Assembly (NCBI RefSeq): GCF_009730915.1
Contig: NC_052475.1
Coordinates: forward strand, 27,155,016-27,219,015
Origin: Dioscorea cayenensis subsp. rotundata
Lineage: Eukaryota > Streptophyta > Magnoliopsida > Dioscoreales > Dioscoreaceae
Direction of reading: 5' to 3'
DNA length: 64,000 bases
The position numbers and the translations under genes were made by a program. Below are positions 23,633 through 34,171 of the stretch, piece after piece. The notes beneath the pieces were generated by a model, which did not search any database, was not told the DNA's origin, and saw only the letters and a program-made list of their open reading frames with translations. Numbering within the stretch: the stretch's first letter is position 1; each line of letters begins with the position of its first letter.

Positions 23633-25118
23633 ATGGAGTTCATGAATGGTTGCCTAAGCATACTGATGCACTTGGTGATACTAGTGTTCTTAGTTTTCTA
23701 CTTGCCAATATCCTACTTGTGGAGGTTGGTGCTCTTTGTTTTTGTCAAGCCTTTTACTATGGAGGACATGAAAGACAAGGTGGTTCTCATCACCGGTGCT
23801 TCTTCTGGCATTGGAGAGGTTAATTATTTCAATAATTTTCATCATTTTCTTTCTCATACCTTTGTTAAATTTAGTATGCATATATGTTTTCTTCTTTTTT
23901 TTCCACCAAGTTTATTCAGTTTGTTCTTATTCTCTTTTTAAATGAATTTAAAGTTTGTCCACTTGCTTTGAAAACAAAAAGTCACTTCACAACTTGCAAA
24001 GTCACAGTTACAAATAAAAGAAATTAAAGAGCTTGTTTCACGGAGACACAAATTAATTACTTTGAGACTTTTTCCGCCGACCAATTCATTTTCTCATTAA
24101 GTTTTATAATCTTATACATACATACATACATACATACATATGTATGTATGTATATTAATATATATATATATATATATATGCATGAGCTAAAATCTTAATA
24201 GAAAACTACTGAACTTTTCAGCAACTGGCATATCAATATGCTAAGCGACAAGCTTCACTAGTAATTGTTGCAAGGAGGGAGAATGCTCTCAAAGAAGTAG
24301 CAAAGAATGCCAGAGAGATGGGCTCTCCGGATGTGCTTGTTATTGCTGCCGATGTCTCAGACTCCTGCGAGTCGAAACGAGTTATCGATGAAACTATTTC
24401 GCACTTTGGAAAATGTAAGAACATGATATATACTCTTTGAGCACATATATATATAATTAACACTAATGGTTTAAGCATTCGATCATTCATTGAATTTTTT
24501 TTTTTTATTATGTTTTTCCCTTTTATAATCTTCAGTGAATCATCTTGTTGCTAATGCTGGCATCTGGTCTTGTTGCTTGTTTGAAGAAATCACCAACATT
24601 TCAGCTTTCACTCAGCTCATGGTGATTATAAATATATACTAATTAAATTAAATCTTGCCGTTATGAATTAAATCATGTGAACTAATTAACAATTATAAGG
24701 TTTAACATAACCTTTGTTTTTCTCAGGATGTGAATTTTTGGGGTTCTGTATATCCAACATACTATGCAATTCCACACCTAAAGAATAGCAATGGAAACAT
24801 TATTGTGACTGCTTCCATTGCCGGCCAAGTTCCTACGGCTAGAATGAGCTTCTATAATGTAAGAATCAATCAATAAATTAACATGAATTCATGATCAAAT
24901 TAAGATATATAACCAAATTAATTAATTGTGATATTTCAGGCTAGCAAGGCTGCATTAATTCGGTTCTATGAGACAATTCGGTCAGAATTAGGTTCGAAAG
25001 TTCGCGTCACAATAGTATGTCCTGGCTATGTCGCATCGGAGCTAACCAAAGGCAAGGTTCTCAAGCAAGGAGGTGAAGTCGGGATCGATGAACAAGTTCG
25101 AGACGTAAGTATATATAT

Positions 25119-25150
<32 letters not shown>

Positions 25151-25629
25151 TTTGAAATAAGTGTAGATAAACCACAGATTTATTGAAAGAGAAACAAACA
25201 ACAGTACAAAATATATTTATATATATCAATCCAAATCTATATATATTTTTACCGATTTAATTAACTGGTTAATTATATAAGTTGAGGATTAAATTCAAAC
25301 ATAATATAATGTTGAATTATATTGATTTTGATGATGAGCAGGTACAAGTTGGCCCATTTCCAGTTGGATATGCTGATAAGTGTGCAGAGGTCATTGTGGA
25401 TAGTGCATGCAGAGGAGATGAGTATGTGACATGGCCATCTTGGTACAGACCTTTCAACATGATAATGTGTGTGGCTCCTGAAGTCATCAACTGGTTCTCT
25501 CAATGCTTTTATGGCACAACACCAGGCACAGATCTCAACCACACTCTCAGCAAGAGAATTCTTGAATCATCTGGTGCCAAGAAGTTCTTGTATCCATCTT
25601 CCATTAGATCTTCCAATTCTAAGGACTGA
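23633..25629 (+). CDS. HSD: steroleosin-type 11-beta-hydroxysteroid dehydrogenase-like SDR
   Basis: This is an NADP(H)-dependent short-chain dehydrogenase of the oil-body steroleosin (HSD) family. There are six exons: 23633-23818, 24222-24414, 24536-24621, 24727-24858, 24940-25104 and 25342-25629. All are GT-AG and total 1050 bases (349 residues, the same size as the Arabidopsis HSD1 type). An N-terminal hydrophobic anchor with an internal proline (HLVILVFLVFYLPISYLWRL) matches the 'proline knob' anchoring segment. The cofactor motif TGASSGIGE is at 54-62 and the structural NAG at 133-135. The catalytic Ser185, Tyr198 and Lys202 (FYNASK) are all present. Plant members act on oil bodies on sterol or brassinosteroid-like substrates; the substrate here is inferred. 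The stop lies inside a perfect tandem duplication (see the repeat at 25584). Intron 5 carries a LINE tail. Confidence 0.93.
24114..24153. repeat. palindromic CATA/TATG repeat in SDR intron 1
   Basis: About six 'cata' units run directly into three 'tatg' units, making a near-perfect self-complementary stretch followed by a TA microsatellite (about 24160-24179). Confidence 0.7.
25142..25205 (-). mobile_element. LINE 3' tail in SDR intron 5
   Basis: On the minus strand, 'caataaatctgtggtttatc' is followed by an A-rich tail. This matches the LINE 3' ending seen on the plus strand at 20441-20475 (shared core 'tgtggtttatc'). It is a short, 5'-truncated fragment inserted in the intron, in the opposite orientation to the gene. 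Confidence 0.5.
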
Positions 25630-25827
25630 ATCTAATTATAAGCAGTAATATTTTAGTTCTTGGAAGCACTGAATTAATGATTTAAGTTTATAAATAAGTG
25701 TATATGTTCTTGTATCCATCTTCCATTAGATCTTCCAATTCTAAGGACTGAATCTAATTATAAGCAGTAATATTTTAGTTCTTGGAAGCACTGAATTAAT
25801 GATTTAAGTTTATAAATAAGTGTATAT
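25584..25827 (+). repeat. perfect 122-bp tandem duplication across the SDR stop codon
   Basis: Copy 1 (25584-25705) covers the last 14 codons, the stop and the start of the 3' UTR. Copy 2 (25706-25827) is identical by eye over all 122 bases. Because the stop in copy 1 is used, copy 2 lies wholly in the 3' UTR and repeats the old coding end. A poly(A)-signal-like 'aataaa' follows at 25899. Confidence 0.95.
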
Positions 25828-25898
25828 GTTCTATATTTATATATATGGTTCATATATGAACTATATATATATATGTCATTGAAATTTGTTTGAGATTC

Positions 25899-25904
25899 AA
25901 TAAA
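25899..25904 (+). terminator. possible polyadenylation signal of the SDR gene
   Basis: 'aataaa' lies about 270 bases after the stop, beyond the tandem duplication, followed by a T/G-rich stretch ('tggtttgttttgc'). Plant poly(A) signals are loose, so this is only suggestive. Confidence 0.35.
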
Positions 25905-27305
25905 TAAAATGCTCAATGGTTTGTTTTGCATGGCGCGTTTGATGTTGTTGTTTTGTTGCAGTTATAACTGAGCCACTTTTCTAAGCAAGCCTTTGACATC
26001 ATGTGTATATATATATATATGCTTGGCTTGGTCGGCAAACTTTATGATCATCAATAACTTGTACTACTTTTTTTATTGAACCATTCCAAGAAAATCAATG
26101 TGAACAAATTAATGTTTTGTTTTGGAGTTAAGCTTAGAAATATTTATTAAGATTAGATATTTACATATGTGTGTTTGATAAATGGAATAAATGATAAAAA
26201 GAGGAGAACCAAGTGTGAGTACAAGCAAAGGCAAAGTGACACCAAGTCAAGAAGATGTGACATTGATCTTATCATGGAGGGGAGCTTTGTAATATGTCGG
26301 ATGATTCTCATTTGGCCCAAGCCTATCAATTGATGTGTGTTATTATTCCCCCCACTCAACTTGTGAACTAACTTTTTTTTTTCTTCTTTTTTATTTTTTA
26401 TTTTTTAAATAAGCCACTCAAAATATATTAGATTTGTGTTTTTCCCCCACTTTTTTTTTTAAAAATGAAAAATGAAATGTATGATGTGATATTTATTAAT
26501 TTATATGAAGTGTGTATATATATATATGTACTCCATGCATTTTTCTTCTTTAATTTTTATTTAATTGAAATTTTTTCTAAAAAATAGTGAATTATTTGTG
26601 ACCATTTATTTTTCAATATTATCTCATAATACTTTTATGTGTTTTATAATAACACGAAATAATGCATTAAAAAAAGGAAGAAGAACAAGATATAATTAAC
26701 AAGCAAAATTACTTAAAAATAAGTTCATTGTTTAATTAAAATCTTAATTAAGACCAAGTACCGATGTTTCTTATCTTAAGATCATGTCGGAACTCTTTCA
26801 AGAAAGCAAAGATACACTGTAATCAAGCCAAGAGTAGAGTTTTGTACCAAATGGGGTCCAACTCAAACAACTCTTTTGACACTTAAATAAGAGATCTTGA
26901 TGTCACACTCCTTCTCATGAAAGTAAAGTTAGAAGTGATATATACTCCCCCAAGTTTAGGATTTATATATGTACTTGATGAAGGTGGCCCAAATGATTAA
27001 GACAAACAAATAGTTTAAAGCTCACAGCTTACCATTGTCTTTGAATGCAAATAAAGTAAATAATAATTATTATTTTACTTAATAGTGATTTTGAATTCAT
27101 GTGATGTTATAGTGTGGTTTGTCAACAGCTACTTCTCAGGGTTTTTGAGAAGGTGGCCCTCCATGTCTCCATTATGGGATGCACTCTCATAATCTATGGA
27201 ATCACCAACATACACATACCCCACTCTCACTATTTGTTTATTTTGTTTGATTATTATTGCCTAAATATCTTAATCAATTCATATTCTTTGCTTATTGATA
27301 ATATA

Positions 27306-27307
<2 letters not shown>

Positions 27308-27340
<33 letters not shown>
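27308..27340. repeat. TA dinucleotide microsatellite
   Basis: An uninterrupted run of about 16 TA units, the longest of its kind in the window. Confidence 0.9.
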
Positions 27341-27343
<3 letters not shown>

Positions 27344-28430
27344 TAAAAAAAGTAATGTTAATGATGTTTGTTGGTTTGTTTATCCTTGATTTGTGTTAAT
27401 GTTTTGATATGATTTGATATGATGGGATATGAATCCGGTGCTCATAGTCATAGCTAGTTTAGCTAATGAATTATTGTATACAAAGTCAAGCAATTTGCAA
27501 CTAGTTTAATATTAATCTAATCTAATTAATTAATTAATTAACACAAAATTATTTAAAAAATTGTCACTTTTTACCGTTCACATGAAGAATAATGTTTATA
27601 TGCCAATGCATCTTTTAAAATAATCTTTATGTTTATATAATAATTAAGTTTTCAATAATATATTTTGTTTTTATTTATAAAAATAGATAAAACACAACTT
27701 TATTAAATTAATATGAGAGTAAATAAAAAAAATAACATAAATAAAAGTAAAATAATAACAAAACTAAAATACATGATAAATTATCCTAAACAAACAACTT
27801 AAAAATTAAGAAAAATAAAGAGTTTTAGGTAATGATAGTCAAGTGAAATCATTCTTTGCTAAATGCTCTAGGGGATTGTCATATACGATTAAGAGGGTCT
27901 GTATCAATAACTTCACGAGCAACATCACAAGTAATAAAAAATATGTATTATAAAAAAAATTATATTATAAAATTCGAAAGAAAAAAAGGAGGTTAAAAAA
28001 TTAAAAAATAATAGTAATAAAGTTAACGACCTCTTAGTCTATTAACACCGATATCTTTTGTATAGATTATTCGTGTCTTTTCTGAGAAGACGAATTCGAT
28101 CATCAACTCAAGTATGATCCGAATATAAATGAGTCGATGTATTAACTCTTCATTTGTGTACATTTCTGACACAAGCAATTGATTCTTTTATATATATATA
28201 AAAAAATAAATAATTAAATAATTAAAGAGAAAAAACAATAGTAAAAAAATTGAAAAAGGGAGGAGAAGAAGAAGAAGAAGAATAAGGAGAGGAGGAAAGA
28301 GAGGATTAATTAGGAAGAAATAAGAAAGAATCCAAGTTTGCAAGCATTCTCTGAAATCCAGGACACCCCACAAAGATCAGAACTTTTTGCTCCACTTCCA
28401 CTGCTAGTGTGTGTGTGTGCTTGTGTTGTG

Positions 28431-29288
28431 ATGGATCCCAAGAAGAAGACTTGCCAGGAAGAGTTGGCCCTCCCCCACAACAACAAGAGTGAACCCACCA
28501 CCACCATTACCACCACCACCACCACCACCACCAAGCTCCACATGGACAAAGAGGAGCCCCAAAAGAAGCAACTAGCACCAAGAAGAAGCTCCAATAAGGA
28601 CAGGCACACCAAGGTTGATGGCCGAGGTAGGAGGATCAGGATGCCTGCCCTTTGTGCTGCCAGGATCTTTCAGCTTACCAGAGAACTTGGCCATAAGTCT
28701 GATGGTGAAACCATCCAGTGGTTGCTCCAACAAGCTGAACCCTCCATCATCGCTGCCACTGGCACTGGCACCATCCCTGCTTCTGGCCTTACTGCCTCTG
28801 GTGCTACCTTGGCTAGTGGCTCTGGCTCTGTTGGGTTACAGCAACAACAACAGCAGCAGCAGCAGCAACAGAAAGGTGATGGCTTGAATTGGGCCAGTGT
28901 GTGGCCTGGGATGGGTGGAGGGGGTTTTGGATTGGGGACTGTGGGGTTCCATGGGTTGGAACTACCTGGAGGAAGCTTGTCAACCATGAGTTTTGCTTCT
29001 TTGCTTGGTGGTGCCCATGGTCCACAGGTTCCTGGGCTGGAGCTTGGTCTTTCACAAGATGGGCATGTTGGGGTGTTGAATGCTCAGGCTCTTACTCAGT
29101 TTTATCAGCATATTGGGCAGAACAGGGGTGATACTAGTGCTGCTGCTGCTGGTTGTGTTGATGGTGAAACTGCTCATTTGCATCATCATCATCATCATCG
29201 TCAGCATCATCATCATCATCATCAACAACAACAACAACAACAACAGTCTTCTTCTGCAGTGGATGATTCACAAGGATCAAGACAGTGA
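28431..29288 (+). CDS. TCP20: class I TCP transcription factor, TCP20-type
   Basis: This is a single-exon gene for 285 residues. The TCP domain (about residues 54-108) has the class I basic region [17 protein letters not shown] and the helix-loop-helix with [19 protein letters not shown]. After it come IPASGL, a poly-Gln run, the conserved MSFASLLGG and [17 protein letters not shown], and the terminal DDSQGSRQ. The MDPK start, the LELGLSQ block and the DDSQGS end all fit the TCP20 type. Such factors bind GCCCR/TGGGCC-like sites and control growth, ribosomal and cyclin genes and nitrate responses. A Thr run lies at about 23-34 and a His/Gln tract near the C-terminus. ATG 28431 is the first ATG in the frame and follows a leader with GT and GAA runs. 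No intron interrupts the coding region. Confidence 0.95.
   Translation: MDPKKKTCQEELALPHNNKSEPTTTITTTTTTTTKLHMDKEEPQKKQLAPRRSSNKDRHTKVDGRGRRIRMPALCAARIFQLTRELGHKSDGETIQWLLQQAEPSIIAATGTGTIPASGLTASGATLASGSGSVGLQQQQQQQQQQQKGDGLNWASVWPGMGGGGFGLGTVGFHGLELPGGSLSTMSFASLLGGAHGPQVPGLELGLSQDGHVGVLNAQALTQFYQHIGQNRGDTSAAAAGCVDGETAHLHHHHHHRQHHHHHHQQQQQQQQSSSAVDDSQGSRQ
29173..29247 (+). repeat. CAT/CAA repeat coding His and Gln tracts in TCP20
   Basis: CAT repeats followed by CAA repeats encode six His, Arg-Gln, six more His and eight Gln near the C-terminus of the TCP protein. These are trinucleotide repeats inside a coding region and are likely to vary in length between individuals. Confidence 0.9.
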
Positions 29289-32200
29289 AATTGAGGTTGG
29301 AACCAAAAGAGAAATTTTTCTGCAGTTTCACAATCCTTGCTTGGTGTTGTGAGAATTTGCTTGATTCTCATATGGGTAATTAATTATCTGGTTGTTGTTG
29401 TTGCTGTTGTTGTTGATTTAGGATTTTGATCTCTCTGGTATGTTGTTATTTAATCTGTGATATGGTCTTTTGTTTCTGTTTTGGTGCTTGGATGTGCAGG
29501 TGTATAGTGTGAGGCTGGGAGAAGGTTGCAAGGGGATTTCTTGTTTGCTTCAAGGTGTGTAGATATGATTTTTTTTCTTTTTTCTTTTTTTCATTGAAGT
29601 GGTTTGTTCACTTGTTTTCATTTTTATTGTTAGATTTTGGATGAATTGTGATCGGCTTGTTTTGTGAGGAATAAATATTGAGTTTCCATTCTATTATAAG
29701 TGGAATGAATGATTGTTCAGCATTGTTAAGAGTTTTTGTCATCATGCCTGTCTCATTGCATTAACATATGAAAAAAAAATCAGTAATAATGAACATACTT
29801 GCGAATGTATTTTAGTTGATTATGAAATTGTACAAATGGATTGTGCATTATGTTAACAAGAAATACTCATTCAGTTAAAGAAAAACTTAATGTTCTTATT
29901 CATCTTCAAAATATAAGATTTGGCTTTAGTTATTGGAGCTGGAAAGTCTCATAGATATTGTTTTAAAATCACCTCTATCATTTCAATTGGGTTTAATTCA
30001 AAAAACTCCTTAACGCGTTAGACTTCATTGCATATTTTTGTACGATTGTTGGTTTAAAAGATTTTTGTTTCTTGATGATTGATAGGCATTCGTTGAGTGT
30101 GTTGAATATATTGTTTACAGTCTCTACGTGATTGTTAGGTTTGACTCTTAGAAAGTTTTGGTTATGAATCTTTTGATTGAAGAGTTGACAATAAGATTTA
30201 TGTTGGGTTGGTTTGATCATACACTAAAGTTATCCAACTTCTCTTATTATTTAAACCTCAACAAAAGAGGAAATAGACCAAGTGTTAGACAAATATTTCT
30301 GTTAATGTTCATCGTGTAATGAATTTGGTATCAGTCAAATCCATCATCAATGTTGAAGTGAATGATAGAGGTTTTTTATTATAAAGATTTTATTATTCAA
30401 TGTTGGAATCTATTATTTGTTGATGATATCGTCTCTTCAATTACGTGTATCTCATTTTAATAATCTAGTTTTATTAACAGTCAAGTGATCTTATTTTCCT
30501 TTGTAAACTGAATAGAATTTCATCTTGTTTACCAATTACTTTTGTAAAAAAAATTTGCAGATTTTTTCAGAGGAGAATTTGTTTTTCACTTTGTTTTTTA
30601 CCTTGATTAGGAATTGTTTAAGTCTTACTCTAGGCCAAAGATTTTTATTTTTTCGTTGAAAGCACCTTCTTCTTTTTTTCATGTCGATATTGTTAAAAGT
30701 TAATTATTCTGACAGTAAGGATACTGTTTTTTGGGTTTGAATGTGTTTTGAGTCCATATACCTATGAATCCTTTAAAACTCATACAATGTCTGTATTTTT
30801 GTTGGAAAGTTAGACAGGCAGAATTGGATTCCCATGGAACATTATATTGTCAAAATCTAAAACTTGTTCAGAAATATCTAAGAATCCTATACTCATTGTT
30901 TTCATGAAGTTTTTTAAACTATCAAATAATTGATCCTTATTTAGTGACACTACCCTTCTCCGACACAATTCTTCGGATTCGGACTACCAAATCCACCTAA
31001 AATCATTCCTCAAAACAAAAAGAATTGTACATTAATGTGCTTATAAAAACAAAACAATAATAACTGTAACAATAATTATGAGTCTTTGACAGAAATTTTA
31101 AAGCAAAAGAAGGACAATTGTTTGCATTTTGGCATTGCTGTTATAATAATGATAGCATTGTTTTGTTGTCATCATGAATATTGATTAATTAATAGCAAAG
31201 CATCGACATTTTTGCGTGCGAAATATGCTTGATTGAAAAAGCCGAACGGCTTGATTTCGATTAATTACCGAAAGATATTCTGATCATGAAACGACTCATT
31301 ATTCATAGACCTTGCTTGCAAGCTTTTAAGTTGAAATTTTCCTTCAAATTCAAGAAACACTATGAAGAAATTGAAATTGAAATCAAGCTTCAATTTGTGT
31401 GGCCCATGACAAGGTCTTTGAGTGAGTGACTGAGTCTTTCAGAGGACCACACATTAGAAATTTATGCACTCTCTTGTGGAATTCTTCTACTCAGTTAATT
31501 AGTTCTTGATTGGGACTTTAATTTGTTTTCATTTTCTATCTTTTCAATTTGATTTGATATGTTAATTGCTGCTTCTGTTGTTCAATTGAAGATCAAAACT
31601 GAATCCAGAGAAGTGAAGCTTTTTTTTTTCTAATTAATTATAATTTTTATTTTTTCTGAGACAGTGAACTCCATTGAAGGTTTTGATTGAAACCTTTATT
31701 AGTTGAACTACTCCTACCAATTCATTGGCTGAATATTATTATTCTATTTCATCTAGAGTTCTTTTACTTTACTAGCTGCTCTAATAGGGTTGGACTATGC
31801 AGCAAAATAATATATATATTTATATATTGATGAATTATTATCATCTTTACACAATTCATGGCTATTAGCAAAAGATTTCATTGAGGCTTATTCTATTTCA
31901 TTAATTGTTTCCTTGCTTAGTTGCTTTTAAATAATTTAATTTTTCTTTAATTGATTAATGTAGAATTATTATCCAATAACGTTGTTGTAGAATTATTAAT
32001 GGAGCAACATAAAATATTTCAAATACAGGGTGCAGAGTATATTTAAAAAAGTTTTAAAAATAATAATTGAACTTTGCCAAAGTCAAAAGTCACTTGGTTT
32101 AAATGATTGTATTAATTTGGAATTTCTTGGTCATGCGGCATGTGGCGTGTGGAGTGATGTTCGAGGCAATTACTCACAGATGTAATAACATCATATATTA

Positions 32201-32663
32201 TTGTCAAAAAAGGAAAAAAAACAATAGAACTCTAGATACAATTAAACTTGTATTTATTTATTTATTTATTTATTTAAAAGACCTTAATTAATTAAAAGCA
32301 GTTTATAAATATTTATTAGATTGCTAAAACAAAAAAAAATATGAAAATGTTTATTTTTTATTTCCATTATTTTTTATTTTTGATGATTAAAAGCTTGACA
32401 TGCTTTGGTTTTTTTAATGCATATGGTTTATTTATTTAAAAAAAAATTAAAAGCTTGAGTTCGTTTTATACATTATCTTAAGTTAATATTTATATAATTC
32501 ACTGATCACATGAATTTAGAATCCAAGGGATTTTTTTTTTACAAAAAGTCAGAAATTCAGAATGAATGTTTGGACATATTTTTTTATGATTTTTGAATTT
32601 GTTTTTTAAATAAAAATATTGCTATTCATAGAGAATGATGTGATGCACTAAAAATATTAAATC

Positions 32664-32698
32664 GAAGAAGAAGAAGAAGAAGAAGAAGAAGAAGAAGA
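32664..32698. repeat. GAA trinucleotide microsatellite
   Basis: About eleven to twelve uninterrupted GAA units. Confidence 0.9.
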
Positions 32699-32945
32699 GT
32701 AACAATCAAAATCCCATCAACATAGAACAGCAGGGATAAAAGAGAGGATATTTCTCTGGATGACAAATACATAGAATTTTTTTCCCCAAAATAAATAAAT
32801 AAATAGATGAACACTATATACATATTTGTGCAATTAAATTAAAGTGGGAGTGGGGTCAAATAGATCCACTTTTGGATCATGAAAAATCCTTATGAAACTG
32901 GTAACCATTCACTCGAATGTCTGTGTTCATGTAGTGTGTAAAGAC

Positions 32946-32946
<1 letters not shown>

Positions 32947-32990
<44 letters not shown>
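32947..32990. repeat. AG dinucleotide microsatellite
   Basis: An uninterrupted run of about 22 AG units. GA runs like this are frequent in plant promoters and 5' leaders, but no gene follows closely. Confidence 0.9.
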
Positions 32991-32992
<2 letters not shown>

Positions 32993-34002
32993 TTTGGCTT
33001 GCTGTTCTTTTCCAACAACTTTGTGATTGTGAATCTTCTTCTACGGTTAATTTAATTTTTCATTATTTTTGATATTTTTAAAATGTGAGATCTTATCAAT
33101 AATATAAACCACTTTTTAATATTTATATATATATAGCGTATTCGTATTCTTACCGAGTAGATAGTTCATCTCTTACATGTTTTATTTTTATTTCATCAAA
33201 CATATATATATACACACTATTTTCTAAAAATATTTATTTAAAAAAATAAAAATTTATATATCAATGAAAAATGTGATATAGACTTCTATGTCACTCTGAT
33301 TTAAAGGTTAAACAGTAAAACATTTGATTGTTATACAAAAAATCAGAATTTTGATTCTAAATGCGTGATAACTTGTCTACATTGTAAAAAATAAAAAATG
33401 TGACTTTGCTATATATTTAGCAACATAGACTGTAGGTTATCTATTTTATTAGAATTTAACATATATTAATTTACTCTATTTAATTAAAAATAATAATATA
33501 ATATTTTCTCTCCCTGTGATACAGGAGGTTCTTTATCATAGATCCCATCTAGGACAACGGTACAAACATCATCAAAAGCTCCAAAGAAATATAAAGTCTC
33601 ACCTTTACCAAAAGAAATACTCACAAAGACATGCATTAAAAATAAAATAAAAACAAAAAATCATGCTACACATGATCATCATCATCATCTCTTTAAAAGA
33701 GAATCATTAACCACCAAGGACAAAGGATTATACCATCCATCCATAATCCATTATAATTGGAAACCCAATACCTCTCTTCCATGTATCCATAAACTTTACA
33801 CTCAAATTATTGCATGTTTAATTATTTATAAACTCAAAACTGAGATTCAATCTTATCTAGAATTGGAATATTATTATGATAACATAAATAAATAAATAAA
33901 TAATTTCAAACATTCTCCCACCGGCCAAATCATCAAAACTCAAAAGCACCGAATAATAAGGACCAACTTCTAGTGGTCCAATATTCTGGTGCAGGTCCCA
34001 CC

Positions 34003-34171
34003 TGTTAGATGTATGTATGTATACCAGATGTATGTATGTATATATATACATGAGTAGTGGAGTATACTTGTATGTGTTGCCCCTATATGTAGCTTCTTTT
34101 GAGCACTTGTTTCATATATCAATTGATGAGCATTGATCCATTCTCCTCTATCCTTCTTCCTTATTCTAACA
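34003..34171 (+). repeat. 5' LTR of the Copia element
   Basis: It starts TGTTAG and ends CTAACA, the usual TG...CA ends. It contains two 'gatgtatgtatgtat' blocks and appears identical to the 3' LTR over all 169 bases. Confidence 0.95.

Larger units (their letters stand above)
25630..28430. other. intergenic stretch between the SDR and TCP20
   Basis: No gene is visible. It holds the 3' duplication of the SDR, TA microsatellites (about 26010-26022 and 27308-27340), AT-rich simple DNA, and the TCP20 leader with a GAA run (about 28265-28283) and a GT run (about 28407-28418). Confidence 0.6.
29289..34002. other. intergenic stretch between TCP20 and the Copia element
   Basis: No gene is visible. 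The left end is the TCP20 3' UTR, possibly with a small intron. The rest is AT-rich with GAA (32664-32698) and AG (32947-32990) microsatellites and TTTA runs near 32250. A stretch near 30.0-30.9 kb has uneven composition that might be a very decayed repeat, but no domain can be supported. Confidence 0.55.

Noticed and set aside
28338-28430. Upstream extension of the TCP20 protein
   Set aside because: The frame is open upstream but contains no ATG before 28431, and the MDPK start matches the TCP20 type.
30010-30440. A 'tttgttgatgatatcgtc' stretch that reads like an RT FVDDI motif
   Set aside because: No supporting reverse-transcriptase blocks surround it in any consistent frame, so the match is most likely chance in AT-rich DNA.
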